DNA of 64,000 bases from Oceanicola sp. D3 (GCF_006351965.1 NZ_CP040932.1:3658001-3722000); one strand, 5' to 3'; positions 8,461 through 16,713 are shown, counted from the stretch's first letter. Translations and numbers: made by a program. The notes: a model not told the origin generated them from the sequence alone.

Positions 8461-9407
8461 GTGCCGCCAGCGCCGATCTGCTGAAGCTGCTGTTCGCCAC
8501 GCTCGGCGTGCTGGTGGTGGCCACCTTCATAGGCCGGGTGCTGCGCGAGCGGGTTGCGCCGGATCGCTCCAACTCGGGCATCGAAAACCTGAACGCGCGG
8601 ATTGACGCGTGGTGGGGCATGGCCGCCCTGCTCGGCCTCGCCTTTCTGGCCGGAAAGGCCGGGGTGATCGTGCTCTTCGCGCTGATCTCCTTTGCCGCGC
8701 TGCGCGAGGTGCTGACCCTGACCACCAAGCGCGCCGCCGACCATTGGGCGCTGTTCGGCGCGTTCTTCGTGGTGCTGCCGGTGCAATTCTGGCTCGTGTG
8801 GGACGAGTGGTATGGCTTCTACTCGATCTTCGTGCCGGTCTACGCCTTCCTGCTGCTGCCGGTCGTCGCGGTGCTGCATGGTGACACCCGCGACGTGTTC
8901 ATCCGCATCGCAGAAACCCAATGGGCGCTGATGATCTGCGTCTATTGCGTCAGCCACGTGCCCGCCCTGTTGACGCTGCGGATCGAGGGCTTCGAAGGGC
9001 GCGAGGTGCTGCTGATCGCTTGGCTGGTGATCGTGGTGCAAATCTCGGATGTGCTGCAATACACTTGGGGCAAGCTGGTGGGGCGCACCAAAGTGGCACC
9101 CACCGTCTCGCCCTCCAAGACATGGGAAGGGCTGGTGGGCGGCGTGGTTTCGGCCTCGCTGATCGGCACCGCGCTCTACTGGATCACCCCGTTCAGCCCG
9201 TGGCAGGCGCTGGGCATGGCGCTGGCCGTCACGCTCATGGGCTTCTTTGGCGGGCTCGTGCTGTCTGCGGTGAAGCGCGACCGAGGGGTGAAGGACTGGG
9301 GCCACCTGATCGCAGGGCATGGCGGCTTCATCGACCGGATGGATTCGGTGGTCTTTGCCGCGCCGATCTTCTTTCATCTGGTGCGCTACTACTGGTCGGT
9401 GGTCTGA
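8457..9407 (+). CDS. CdsA-like phosphatidate cytidylyltransferase
   Basis: The 316-residue polytopic membrane protein ends with the CTP-transferase signature SAVKRDRGVKDWGHLIAGHG followed by GFIDRMDS, matching the S-x-x-K-R-x4-K-D-x6-H-G-G-x-x-D-R-x-D pattern. About eight hydrophobic segments precede it, and PSKTWEGLVGG is the second conserved block. It should make CDP-activated diacylglycerol. It overlaps the plsC-like gene at one end and the small membrane gene at the other (TGATG). Size and context differ from the housekeeping cdsA, which in this group sits next to uppS and dxr; this is therefore likely the second copy, of the YnbB type. Confidence 0.9.
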   Translation: MSAASADLLKLLFATLGVLVVATFIGRVLRERVAPDRSNSGIENLNARIDAWWGMAALLGLAFLAGKAGVIVLFALISFAALREVLTLTTKRAADHWALFGAFFVVLPVQFWLVWDEWYGFYSIFVPVYAFLLLPVVAVLHGDTRDVFIRIAETQWALMICVYCVSHVPALLTLRIEGFEGREVLLIAWLVIVVQISDVLQYTWGKLVGRTKVAPTVSPSKTWEGLVGGVVSASLIGTALYWITPFSPWQALGMALAVTLMGFFGGLVLSAVKRDRGVKDWGHLIAGHGGFIDRMDSVVFAAPIFFHLVRYYWSVV

Positions 9408-9775
9408 TGCGGCTGGCGGATTCGTCATTGGCCCATACCGCCGCAGGGGCCGCGCTGATGGGCGGCTGGGCGTTTTATGCCAACAGCGGCCACCCGATGC
9501 CCGCGCCGCTGGTGGCCGCGCTGGTGCAGGGCGCGATGACGGCGGCCATCACCTATGGGCTGAAGCGGGTGCAGGAGGCGCTGGTGCCACGTCTGCCGGG
9601 GGTGGCCGGGCTGGTGGGGCCGCCGCTGGTGTGCTGCGCAATCTCCTTCGTGCTGCTCTTCACCATCCACAGCCTCGCCGGCACGCCCGAGGTGCTGGCC
9701 ACGCTGGCCGTGCCCACCACCGTCGCGACGCTCTATGCCATGCTCTACACCTACAGGCTCTGGTCCCGTGGCTGA
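9407..9775 (+). CDS. Small four-helix membrane protein in the phospholipid cluster (unknown)
   Basis: A 122-residue protein of which most is hydrophobic, in about three or four segments: SLAHTAAGAALMGGWAFYA, VAALVQGAMTAAITYGL, LVGPPLVCCAISFVLLFTI and VPTTVATLYAMLYTYRLW. No catalytic motif is seen. The start ATG overlaps the cdsA-like stop (TGATG) and its end overlaps the GTG start of the phosphatidyltransferase, so it is embedded in the operon and probably works with those enzymes, perhaps as a flippase subunit or scaffold (inference only). I do not recognise the family with certainty. Confidence 0.7.
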   Translation: MRLADSSLAHTAAGAALMGGWAFYANSGHPMPAPLVAALVQGAMTAAITYGLKRVQEALVPRLPGVAGLVGPPLVCCAISFVLLFTIHSLAGTPEVLATLAVPTTVATLYAMLYTYRLWSRG

Positions 9776-10415
9776 GCGCCGCCCCATCGCCGCCCGCTCG
9801 GCGGGCTGGGCGCAGGCCGCGGCACGGCGGCTGGCGGCGAGCCGTGTGACGCCCAACCAGATTTCCGCCAGCTCCATGCTCTTTGCCGCGCTGGCCTTCG
9901 CCTGCTTCTGGCTCAGCCTCCCCGCCGGGCCGCTCATCGCAGCCCAACTGCTCTTCGCAGCCGCGCTGTTCTGCCAACTCCGCCTCGTGGCCAACCTGCT
10001 CGACGGGATGGTGGCGCTGGAGGGCGGCAAGGGCGGGCCGACGGGGCCGTTCTGGAACGAGGCACCCGACCGGGTGGCGGATGTGCTCATTCTGGCCGGG
10101 CTGGGGCTGGCCTGCGGGCTGCCCTGGCTTGGCTGCCTTGCGGGGGCCTTCGCGGTGGGCACAGCCTATATCCGCGAGCTGGGCCGGGCCGAAGGGCTGG
10201 CGGCCGACTTTTGCGGGCCAATGGCCAAGCCGCACCGGATGGCGGCGGTGACGGCGGGCTGCGTGGCGGGCGCCGTGGAGGTTTTGATCTGGGGATCGGG
10301 CTGGGCGCTCTTCGCCGTGCTCTGGCTCGTCGCCCTCGGCACCGCATTCACCGCCCTGCGCCGGGCAATCCGCATGATCCGGGCCTTGTCTCTGCCGCGC
10401 GAGCCGGGCACATAG
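9768..10415 (+). CDS. CDP-alcohol phosphatidyltransferase family protein with variant active-site motif
   Basis: The 215-residue polytopic protein carries a CDP-alcohol transferase-like motif in [15 protein letters not shown], then [14 protein letters not shown]. Compared with the canonical D-x2-D-G-x2-A-R-x8-G-x3-D-x3-D, the first Asp is Asn, Arg after Ala is Leu, and the G-to-D spacing is 7 rather than 3; the last two aspartates remain. Start GTG at 9768 is preferred because it overlaps the preceding stop, though an ATG at 9735 is in frame. It would join CDP-diacylglycerol to an alcohol head group, completing the cluster. The variant may define a YnbA-like subfamily or an altered substrate. 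Confidence 0.75.
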   Translation: MAERRPIAARSAGWAQAAARRLAASRVTPNQISASSMLFAALAFACFWLSLPAGPLIAAQLLFAAALFCQLRLVANLLDGMVALEGGKGGPTGPFWNEAPDRVADVLILAGLGLACGLPWLGCLAGAFAVGTAYIRELGRAEGLAADFCGPMAKPHRMAAVTAGCVAGAVEVLIWGSGWALFAVLWLVALGTAFTALRRAIRMIRALSLPREPGT

Positions 10416-10420
10416 CGCCC

Positions 10421-10870
10421 ATGCCAGACCTTTATGCCTATACCGACGGAGCCTGCTCCGGAAATCCCGGCCCCGGTGGCTGGGGCGTGCTGCTGCAAGC
10501 CAAGGAGGGCGACGCGGTGGTGAAGGAGCGCGAGCTCTCGGGCGGAGAGGCGCAGACCACCAACAACCGGATGGAGTTGATGGCCGCCATTTCGGCGCTG
10601 GAATCGCTCTCGCGCGATACCGAGATCACCGTGGTGACAGACTCGGCCTATGTGAAGAACGGCGTCACCGGATGGGTGCATGGCTGGAAGCGCAATGGCT
10701 GGAAGACCGCCTCGAAGAAGCCGGTGAAAAACGTGGAACTCTGGCAGCGGCTCGATGAGGCCAATCGGCGGCATCGGGTAACGTGGCAATGGGTCAAAGG
10801 CCACGCCGGGCACCCCGAAAACGAGCGCGCTGATGAACTCGCGCGCGCCGGGATGAAGCCGTTCAAATAG
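10421..10870 (+). CDS. rnhA: Ribonuclease HI
   Basis: Degrades RNA in RNA-DNA hybrids. The 149-residue protein has all four catalytic acids in family context: [16 protein letters not shown] (Asp9), NNRMELMAA (Glu), [11 protein letters not shown] (Asp) and [12 protein letters not shown] (Asp), plus the basic handle loop [17 protein letters not shown]. It starts 5 bp after the phosphatidyltransferase gene and may be co-transcribed with the lipid cluster by read-through. Followed by a 260-bp gap ending in a hairpin shared with the convergent export gene. Confidence 0.97.
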   Translation: MPDLYAYTDGACSGNPGPGGWGVLLQAKEGDAVVKERELSGGEAQTTNNRMELMAAISALESLSRDTEITVVTDSAYVKNGVTGWVHGWKRNGWKTASKKPVKNVELWQRLDEANRRHRVTWQWVKGHAGHPENERADELARAGMKPFK

Positions 10871-11096
10871 GCGGTCTTGGCTGGCCGCAAGCAGGCCTGC
10901 CCGCGCACCCTTACAGAGTTTGACAGCGTTATGGGATGGCTGCCGCAGCACCGTGAACAGGCGGTGCGGCGCCCTGCAAGATGGCACCCTGTCGAGAGCG
11001 CCCCTTCAGGCCGCTCCCGCACCCGGAACATCCGCGCCATGACACCCCGAAAGACGCATTGCTGCGGGACGATGGCATAGTGTCAGACGGACGAGC

Positions 11097-11124
11097 GGGC
11101 GGCGCACAATAGGCGCCGCCCTTT
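11097..11124. terminator. Hairpin between rnhA and the convergent kpsE-like gene
   Basis: Nine-bp perfect stem GGGCGGCGC / GCGCCGCCC with loop ACAATAG, followed by TTT on the plus strand. It lies just beyond the stop of the minus-strand export gene and 227 bp after rnhA. It probably ends transcription from the plus side; on the minus strand no T-run follows. The 10871-11096 stretch before it shows no gene that I can support. Confidence 0.65.
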
Positions 11125-11129
11125 AGGCG

Positions 11130-12992
11130 TTAGCCCGCAACCTGTTCGCGCAGCACCGAGGCGGTGAGCGAGATCATCAGGTAGATCCCGGCAAAGATCA
11201 GCAGCGCGAGGGCGGTGTTTTCGAAGGCACGCGGATAGGTGGCCTCGTCGGGCGCAATCGGCGCAACGCCGAGCGAAAGATAACGCACCTGCCGATTGGC
11301 CTCGATCCGGGCAGTCTCAAGCTGGGCGGCGGCTTGCTGGAGCAGCAACTGCCGGGTGGCCAGATCGGCCTCGGCAATGCGCAGCTCACCGGTGATGCGG
11401 GCCAGTGACGCGCCGGTATCGGTCGTCTGGGTCATCGAGGAGCGCAACTCTGCAACAAGCGCCTTGAGCCGTGAGATATCGCCTTCCAGCGCCCGGACGC
11501 GGGCCTGATTGGGGCGGGTGTTGGAGAGTTGCTGCTGAAGGTCGAGCTCCTTCTGGCGCAGCTCCAGCTCAAACTGGGTGATCTGGCTCATCAGCGAGCC
11601 GGATTCGCTCACCGGGTCGAGCACGCCAAGCTGCTCTTGCAGTTCGAGCACCCGTTTTTGCGCGGCAAGCACCTTCGCCTCGGCCTCGTCGAAACTTTCA
11701 CGCGCGCCCTTCATCTGGTCTTCCCGCAGGCGCTGGGTGAGCTGGTCAATCTGCTCTTCGGCGTATCCCAGAAGCGCCTCAGAGAACTCCTGGCTCTTTT
11801 CGGGGCTGGCGGCGATGACCTCCATCTTGAGGATGCCCTCGGACGGGTCGTAGCCGATTTTCACGTTGCGCTGATACAGCCGATAGGCGGCCTCGTCGGT
11901 TGCGCCGCTTTCCAGCCTCTGGATCGGGTCGATGAACGGCTGCTCGAAGTGGATCTTGAAGCCATGCTCGGCGTCCAGCCGCTTCATCGCGGCGCGGGAG
12001 GAAAGGTAGCTTTGCACCGTCGTGCTGTCTTGCTGGGTGGCAAGAGTGGTGCCCTGGAACAGCCCGCCAAGGCCTGCAGCGGCGCCGGATTCGGCCTGTT
12101 GAATCAGGAACTCGGACTTGGTGGCATAGAGCGGCGTGGCCAGCACGTAGTAATACCAGCCCGCGATGAAGGCAGGCAGCAGCACAAAGAAAGCCAGCCG
12201 GGTGAAGAGCAGCAAGGATTTGCGGCGGCGGCGGCGGGTGATGTCTTGCTGGATGCGGCCAATCTCGTTGGCGCGCTGCTCGGCAGTGTTGAGCGCGGGG
12301 CCGGGCACCGGCGCGTCCTGCGGCACGGCCACGGAGGTGCCGGGGCCCTGCTGGCGTGCGACCTGCGGCAGATTGGGGGTGGCCCCACCGCCGTTGCCGT
12401 TGCCCTGGCCTTGGGCCTTGGCGTTGTTCTGCACCAGCTCCAGCATGGCGGAGCGCTGAAACGGATCAATGCCCCGGTCGCGCAGCTGTTTGACCGCGTC
12501 GAAATCGGAGGTCGGGGCCAGCCCGTGCTTTTGCGCCACCCGGCGGGCCATGCGCAACTGGCGCCCGGTCAGCCCCTCCTTGCGGATGTCGGCAATGGTC
12601 TGTTCGCTCTGGGCGGATTGGGCAGAGGCAACCTCGCCGCTCTGGGCAGGCGTCTGGCCCGCCTTGCCCTTTTTGGCGGCGGCAGCGGTTGGCATCATGT
12701 CGGGGCCAAAGCCATCGTCATGCATCTCGGGCGAGGCGGCCTCCATCATGGCCACGTCTTCATCCTTCGCCTTGCCGGGCTCGCGCAGGGTGACATCTTC
12801 GGCCTTGGCACCCTTCGCCTGCTCCTGCTGCGCCTGAGGCGCGGGCGCGGTAGCGGCCACGGGCTTTTCCTCCACCGGTGGCGGGGCAACCTTGCGCGCC
12901 GTCGCGCCCTCAGTGGCCGCCATGGCCTGGCCGGGAGTCAACGGGCCGTCACGCCGGATGCGGAATTTGCTAGCCTTGGGCTTGGTAGTCAT
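11130..12992 (-). CDS. kpsE: Capsule/polysaccharide export inner-membrane protein, KpsE/CtrB-type, with long N-terminal extension
   Basis: A 620-residue polysaccharide co-polymerase-like protein. The periplasmic domain lies between one TM at about residues 259-281 (LLLFTRLAFFVLLPAFIAGW) and a C-terminal TM at about 590-613 (ALALLIFAGIYLMISL). It includes a coiled-coil stretch rich in Q and E (ELELRQKELDLQQQLSNTRP). Ahead of TM1 is a cytoplasmic extension of some 255 residues, low-complexity and acidic, with a conserved-looking block GLTGRQLRMARRVAQKHGLA. The start MTTKPKASKF overlaps the end of the ATPase gene by 23 bp. It should bridge the ABC exporter and an outer-membrane channel. Confidence 0.82.
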   Translation of the reverse strand: MTTKPKASKFRIRRDGPLTPGQAMAATEGATARKVAPPPVEEKPVAATAPAPQAQQEQAKGAKAEDVTLREPGKAKDEDVAMMEAASPEMHDDGFGPDMMPTAAAAKKGKAGQTPAQSGEVASAQSAQSEQTIADIRKEGLTGRQLRMARRVAQKHGLAPTSDFDAVKQLRDRGIDPFQRSAMLELVQNNAKAQGQGNGNGGGATPNLPQVARQQGPGTSVAVPQDAPVPGPALNTAEQRANEIGRIQQDITRRRRRKSLLLFTRLAFFVLLPAFIAGWYYYVLATPLYATKSEFLIQQAESGAAAGLGGLFQGTTLATQQDSTTVQSYLSSRAAMKRLDAEHGFKIHFEQPFIDPIQRLESGATDEAAYRLYQRNVKIGYDPSEGILKMEVIAASPEKSQEFSEALLGYAEEQIDQLTQRLREDQMKGARESFDEAEAKVLAAQKRVLELQEQLGVLDPVSESGSLMSQITQFELELRQKELDLQQQLSNTRPNQARVRALEGDISRLKALVAELRSSMTQTTDTGASLARITGELRIAEADLATRQLLLQQAAAQLETARIEANRQVRYLSLGVAPIAPDEATYPRAFENTALALLIFAGIYLMISLTASVLREQVAG

Positions 12993-13629
12993 AGAGCCTC
13001 TTTGCTTCTTCCAGCGTTTCAAACATGTGGAACTGCCCATCCCGCAGCACCGCAGCCGAGCGGCAGAACTTTTCAAGCGTGCCGGGCTGGTGGGAGACGA
13101 TGATAACAGTGGTATCCTTCAGCCGCTCCCGCAGGATCGACCCCGCACGGCGGTTAAACTCAACATCCGTTGTCGAGGGCATGCCCTCGTCGATCAGATA
13201 CATATCAAAATCGAGCGCCAGCATCAGCGCAAAGCAAAAGCGCGCGCGCATCCCCTGGCTGTAGGTGCCGACCGGCATGTCAAAATATTCTTCGATCCCG
13301 CAGAGCCAGCGCCCGAAGGCCTCCACATAATCGGGATCAAGCCCGTAGAGCCGGGCGATATAGCGGGCGTTCTCGGTGCCGGTGTGCCGGTTGACGACGC
13401 CCCCCATGAACCCGAGCGGAAAGGAGATGCGGCAGCCCCGGCGAATCTCGCCCTCATCGGGTTTTTCCAGCCCCGCCATCATGTTGATCAGCGTGGTCTT
13501 GCCGGTGCCGTTGGGGGCGAGGATGCCAAGCGAATTGCCCAATTCGACACGAAAAGACACGCGATCAAGGATCACCTTGCGCTGCTTCCCGGTCCAGAAG
13601 GACTTGCTGACGTTGGAGAATTCCAGCAT
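12970..13629 (-). CDS. kpsT: Polysaccharide ABC exporter ATP-binding protein, KpsT-type
   Basis: The 219-residue ATPase has Walker A GILAPNGTGKTT at about 35-46, a degenerate signature SQGMRARFCFAL, Walker B MYLIDEGMP and H-loop SHQPGT. The LAPNGTGKTT and SQGMRAR variants are typical of KpsT/CtrD capsule ATPases. It powers export of a lipid-linked polysaccharide across the inner membrane. Its end overlaps kpsE. The membrane permease (KpsM) expected beside KpsT is not in the window on either side, so it must be encoded elsewhere. Confidence 0.88.
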   Translation of the reverse strand: MLEFSNVSKSFWTGKQRKVILDRVSFRVELGNSLGILAPNGTGKTTLINMMAGLEKPDEGEIRRGCRISFPLGFMGGVVNRHTGTENARYIARLYGLDPDYVEAFGRWLCGIEEYFDMPVGTYSQGMRARFCFALMLALDFDMYLIDEGMPSTTDVEFNRRAGSILRERLKDTTVIIVSHQPGTLEKFCRSAAVLRDGQFHMFETLEEAKRLYDYQAQG

Positions 13630-13888
13630 CCGTTGCCTTTGCCACTGCTCGTTTCTACACCTTAGCCGGTGTTTGGTTAATACATCGGTATAGGTTTGCA
13701 GTTAGGCAGCAATATGTCGCCCCTAACGTCAGGTTTTCAACGACCCTGCGGCAGATTATGACGCAACTGTGGCGCAGCGGGAGGCAAACCGGCGAATCCG
13801 GCGGCACTTACGCCACCTTTGAAACAACCGTCAGCCTATCCGGCAAGGCAGGCAGCCCGGCAGGCGCGCTGCCGGGCCTTTGCCGCCC
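13630..13888. other. Intergenic region between kpsT and nhaA with a hairpin
   Basis: Both flanking genes are on the minus strand, so this holds the end of the nhaA transcript and the promoter for kpsT-kpsE. A hairpin GCCCGGCA (13855-13862) / TGCCGGGC (13870-13877) lies 12 bp past the nhaA stop and may act as its terminator, although no T-run follows. The stretch near 13660-13740 is relatively AT-rich (TTAATACATCGGTATAGG) and is the likely kpsT promoter area. No ORF supported. Confidence 0.5.
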
Positions 13889-15136
13889 TCAGCCTTCCTG
13901 CTTTTCCACCCGCGTCAGCTTGCCCGCGAGCAGCGACAGCACCGCTGCACCAAAGCTGAAGAGTGCGCCCATCTTGGCGGCGTCCTGCACCGGCCCGCCG
14001 GGGAAGGCGACGGAGGCCACGAAGAGCGACACGGTAAAGCCGATGGCCGCAACGAAGCCGATCACCACAAGGTCGATCGAGCGCATGCCCGCAGGCAGCC
14101 CCAGCTTCATCGGATAGGCGGCGATCCAGCCCATCAGGAAAATCCCCACCGGCTTGCCGATGATCAGACCCGCCAGCACCAGCCACGTGGCCTCGCCAAT
14201 GGCATTGAACTCCACGCCCGCGTTCAGCAGGCCGAAGAAGAACAGGATCACCTCCACCGGGTGCTTCAGCATGTGCTCGGCCTTGTTGAGCAGGTCCGAA
14301 AGATACTGCTCGGCCTCCGAAAAGATACCAAAGGCACGGTCGGCGTGGGGCAGCGTAGGCACGATCGGCAGCAGGCCGAGGGCCGGGTGAATGCCCGCCT
14401 CCTGAAAGCCATACCAGCTGACGCAGCCCGCAAGCAGATAGGGCCAAACACTGAGGGTCGAGGCCATCCAGGTGGATTTGGGCCGGTCCTGATTGCCCGC
14501 GTCGAGCTTGCGGGGCAGCCAGTTGCACAGGATGAAAACCGCCACGGCAGCGGCCAGCGAAAGCAGCAGCCACTCCGGGGCCAGCTCGCCCGAGGGGTAG
14601 AAGATGGCAAGGATGATGAGGCCCGCCGCATCATCTGCAATCGCGAGCAGCAGCAGGAAGCGCACCGCCGGGTGGCCCGCGCCAAACACCATGCGCCCCA
14701 CAAGGTAGGAAAACGCAATGTCCGTCGCCGTCGGGATCGCCCAGCCGTTGGCCACGGCGCTATAGGTCTCGGAACCAAGAAAATAAGCGATACCGAGGTA
14801 AACCGAGATCGGCCCAACCATGCCGCCCACGGTGGCGATCAGCGGCGTGGCCGCCTTCTTGCCGCGCAAGCTCCCGTTTTCGAGGATCACCGCCTCCCAA
14901 ACTTCCTTGGCCGCGATGGCAAAGAAGAAGGCCATGAGCACATCATTGACGAGGTAGTGCAGCGTCAGCGTGCGGTGGCCATCGTGCATATGGCCGATGG
15001 GCGCGTGATCCCAGATCACGAATTCCACGAAGTGGTGGTAGCTGTCGGCGTTAATATTGGCCCAGATCAGAGCGATGATCGCGCCCGCAATGAGCAAGAG
15101 CGAATAGTTCGTGACGAAATTCCAGACGCGATACAT
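13889..15136 (-). CDS. nhaA: Na+/H+ antiporter NhaA
   Basis: A 415-residue polytopic protein exchanging Na+ for H+ in pH and salt homeostasis. The family core is intact: GWAIPTATDIAFSYLVGR, then the ion-binding Asp pair in LLLAIADDAAGLIILAI. About eleven or twelve hydrophobic segments follow the NhaA pattern, with a helix-rich insertion around AEQYLSDLLNKAEHML before TM9. The ATG at 15136 has GAGGGG upstream. The protein starts with MYRVWNFVTNYSLLLIAGA and so has the short cytoplasmic N-terminus. Sodium extrusion suits a marine host. Confidence 0.94.
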   Translation of the reverse strand: MYRVWNFVTNYSLLLIAGAIIALIWANINADSYHHFVEFVIWDHAPIGHMHDGHRTLTLHYLVNDVLMAFFFAIAAKEVWEAVILENGSLRGKKAATPLIATVGGMVGPISVYLGIAYFLGSETYSAVANGWAIPTATDIAFSYLVGRMVFGAGHPAVRFLLLLAIADDAAGLIILAIFYPSGELAPEWLLLSLAAAVAVFILCNWLPRKLDAGNQDRPKSTWMASTLSVWPYLLAGCVSWYGFQEAGIHPALGLLPIVPTLPHADRAFGIFSEAEQYLSDLLNKAEHMLKHPVEVILFFFGLLNAGVEFNAIGEATWLVLAGLIIGKPVGIFLMGWIAAYPMKLGLPAGMRSIDLVVIGFVAAIGFTVSLFVASVAFPGGPVQDAAKMGALFSFGAAVLSLLAGKLTRVEKQEG

Positions 15137-15280
15137 GCCTCACCCCTCTGCCGCAGCGTTTCCCCCAGATACGCAAATCGGAAAGGAGGGGCAACCGGGC
15201 GGGCAGGCGCTCATCTGTGCGCTGCCGCGCATGGCAGGCTCAGGGCCGGGCGCGGCACGGCAACGCCATGCCCCTTTGCC

Positions 15281-16318
15281 TCAGGCGAAGGCGCCCCAGG
15301 CCATCCCCGCCAACACCGCGCCAACGAAGGCAAAGCCAAGGTAGGCCGCAAAGACCCGGGGCTTCACCAGCGCCCAGACGGCCACGGCGGCGGGGATGCA
15401 GGAGACGCCCCCGGCAATGACGAAGGCCATCGCCGCGCCTTGGCTCATGCCCTGCGCCAGCAGCGCGTCGATCAGGGGCACGGCGGCATACCCGTTGAGG
15501 TAAGCCGGTGCCCCCACAAGCGCGCCCAGCAGGATCGGCCCCAGCCCCTCGCCGCCCAGCACCGCCCCGATCATCTCGGCGGGCACATAGGTGAGCATCA
15601 GGCTCTCCAGCAGATAGGCCAGCAGCAGCCATTTGAAGAGAAACAGGCCATTTTCCAGCGCCGTTTCACGGAAGGTCTCGCGGCGCGGGGCTTCGTTCCA
15701 AAACCGCCAGACGGGCTTGCCCTCGAACGGCTTGTCGCTGCCGCAGCAAGAGCCGCAGGTCTTCTTCGGGCGGAGCGGGTCGGCAAAGACGGGGGATTTG
15801 GCGAAGGCCATCGTCAGGTAGCCCCCCATCAAGCCCAAGCCAACGGCGGCGAGCGTCTTGGCCAAGGCAAATTCCAGCCCCAGCGTGCCCGCGGTGATCG
15901 AAAACATCGCCGGGTCCATCAACGGCGAGGCCAGCCAAAAGGCCATGACCGCGCCAAGCGGCGCACCCACGGCGAGCAAGGCGGCGATGAAGGGGATCAC
16001 CTCACAGGAGCAGAACGGCGACAACCCGCCGAGCAGGGCCGCCATCACGATCATCCGGCTCTGGTTGCCCTCAAAGGCGCGGGCCAGCAGGCTTTCGGCC
16101 CCGGTGGCCTTGAGCCACGCGACGGCGAGAACGGCAAAAAGGATGAAGGGCGCGGTATGCAGCAGGGCATTCAGCGCAAATTGCACCGTTGGCAGCACCT
16201 GCGGCGTATCAAACAGCGCCACAGCCAGCACAATCAGCAGAGAGGCCAGCCACGCCTTGGGTGTGCGCTTCCAAAGGGCCCCGAGCGAGGGGCGGGGCGA
16301 TTGGGTGAGGTCAGCCAT
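15281..16318 (-). CDS. Permease of the DUF318/SO_0444-type metal efflux family
   Basis: A 345-residue protein with two four-to-five TM halves separated by a cytosolic loop. In TM region 1 it has LSPFCSCEVIPFIAALL, a cysteine-containing motif characteristic of this permease family (ArsP and SO_0444 relatives), and the loop carries KKTCGSCCGSDK, a likely metal ligand cluster. The second half has LVGAPAYLNGYAAVPLI and GGVSCIPAAVAVW. Start at MADLTQSP (16318) overlaps the arsR stop by 8 bp. Being controlled by an ArsR protein, it most likely exports a thiophilic metal or metalloid (Cu, Zn or organoarsenic); the exact ion is not determined by the sequence. Confidence 0.82.
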   Translation of the reverse strand: MADLTQSPRPSLGALWKRTPKAWLASLLIVLAVALFDTPQVLPTVQFALNALLHTAPFILFAVLAVAWLKATGAESLLARAFEGNQSRMIVMAALLGGLSPFCSCEVIPFIAALLAVGAPLGAVMAFWLASPLMDPAMFSITAGTLGLEFALAKTLAAVGLGLMGGYLTMAFAKSPVFADPLRPKKTCGSCCGSDKPFEGKPVWRFWNEAPRRETFRETALENGLFLFKWLLLAYLLESLMLTYVPAEMIGAVLGGEGLGPILLGALVGAPAYLNGYAAVPLIDALLAQGMSQGAAMAFVIAGGVSCIPAAVAVWALVKPRVFAAYLGFAFVGAVLAGMAWGAFA

Positions 16319-16649
16319 GAGAATGGTCTCCATCGGGCGCATCGGCGCAGCATTCGGCAAGGAGGAAATCGGTGAGGGCGCGGACTTCGGAGTAGGCAAC
16401 GGCGGCGCATATGATGCTGCGGCCCTGCTTTTCCTGCCGCACGAGCCCTGCGGCGGTGAGGATCTTCATGTGGTGGGTCAGCGTGGAGCCGGTAACGCCG
16501 GTACGCTCGCCCAGCTCGCCAATGCGCAGCCCACCCGGCCCGGCCCGCACAAGGCTGCGCAGCACGGCAAGGCGCTGCTCGGAGCCAAGCGCCGCGAAGG
16601 TGGAGGCGGCGGTGGCGAGGGAGAGATCATCTGTGTGAGTCGTTTTCAT
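16311..16649 (-). CDS. ArsR-family metal-responsive repressor
   Basis: A 112-residue winged-helix protein with the ArsR core FAALGSEQRLAVLRSLV, recognition region GVTGSTLTHHMKILTAAGL and wing EKQGRSIICAAV. Candidate metal ligands are the Cys pair in LLAECCADAPDGDHSHG together with the terminal histidines, and C in IICAAV. It starts at ATG 16649 and overlaps the permease gene, so it most likely autoregulates the pair and is released on metal binding (known behaviour of the family). A 7-bp inverted repeat 40 bp upstream is the likely operator. Confidence 0.9.
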   Translation of the reverse strand: MKTTHTDDLSLATAASTFAALGSEQRLAVLRSLVRAGPGGLRIGELGERTGVTGSTLTHHMKILTAAGLVRQEKQGRSIICAAVAYSEVRALTDFLLAECCADAPDGDHSHG

Positions 16650-16689
16650 GATTCTAGAAATATCGAACGGACTCACGCGGCGCAAGGTA

Positions 16690-16707
16690 TTTCGATAACC
16701 ATCGAAA
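16690..16707. promoter_or_regulatory. Probable ArsR operator
   Basis: Perfect inverted repeat TTTCGAT-AACC-ATCGAAA in the divergent gap between arsR (minus) and the UDG-family gene (plus). A partial half-site, ATATCGAA, and the palindrome TTCTAGAA lie nearer to arsR at 16652-16667. Position and symmetry suit an operator for the dimeric ArsR protein; binding is inferred. Confidence 0.55.
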
Positions 16708-16713
16708 CATGGG

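Noticed and set aside
13880-16375. Very long open frame on the plus strand (over 800 codons) opposite nhaA and the permease
   Set aside because: It lies antisense to two clearly conserved membrane-protein genes; its translation is Arg/His/Gln-rich with no known motif. Long antisense frames are expected at this G+C content.
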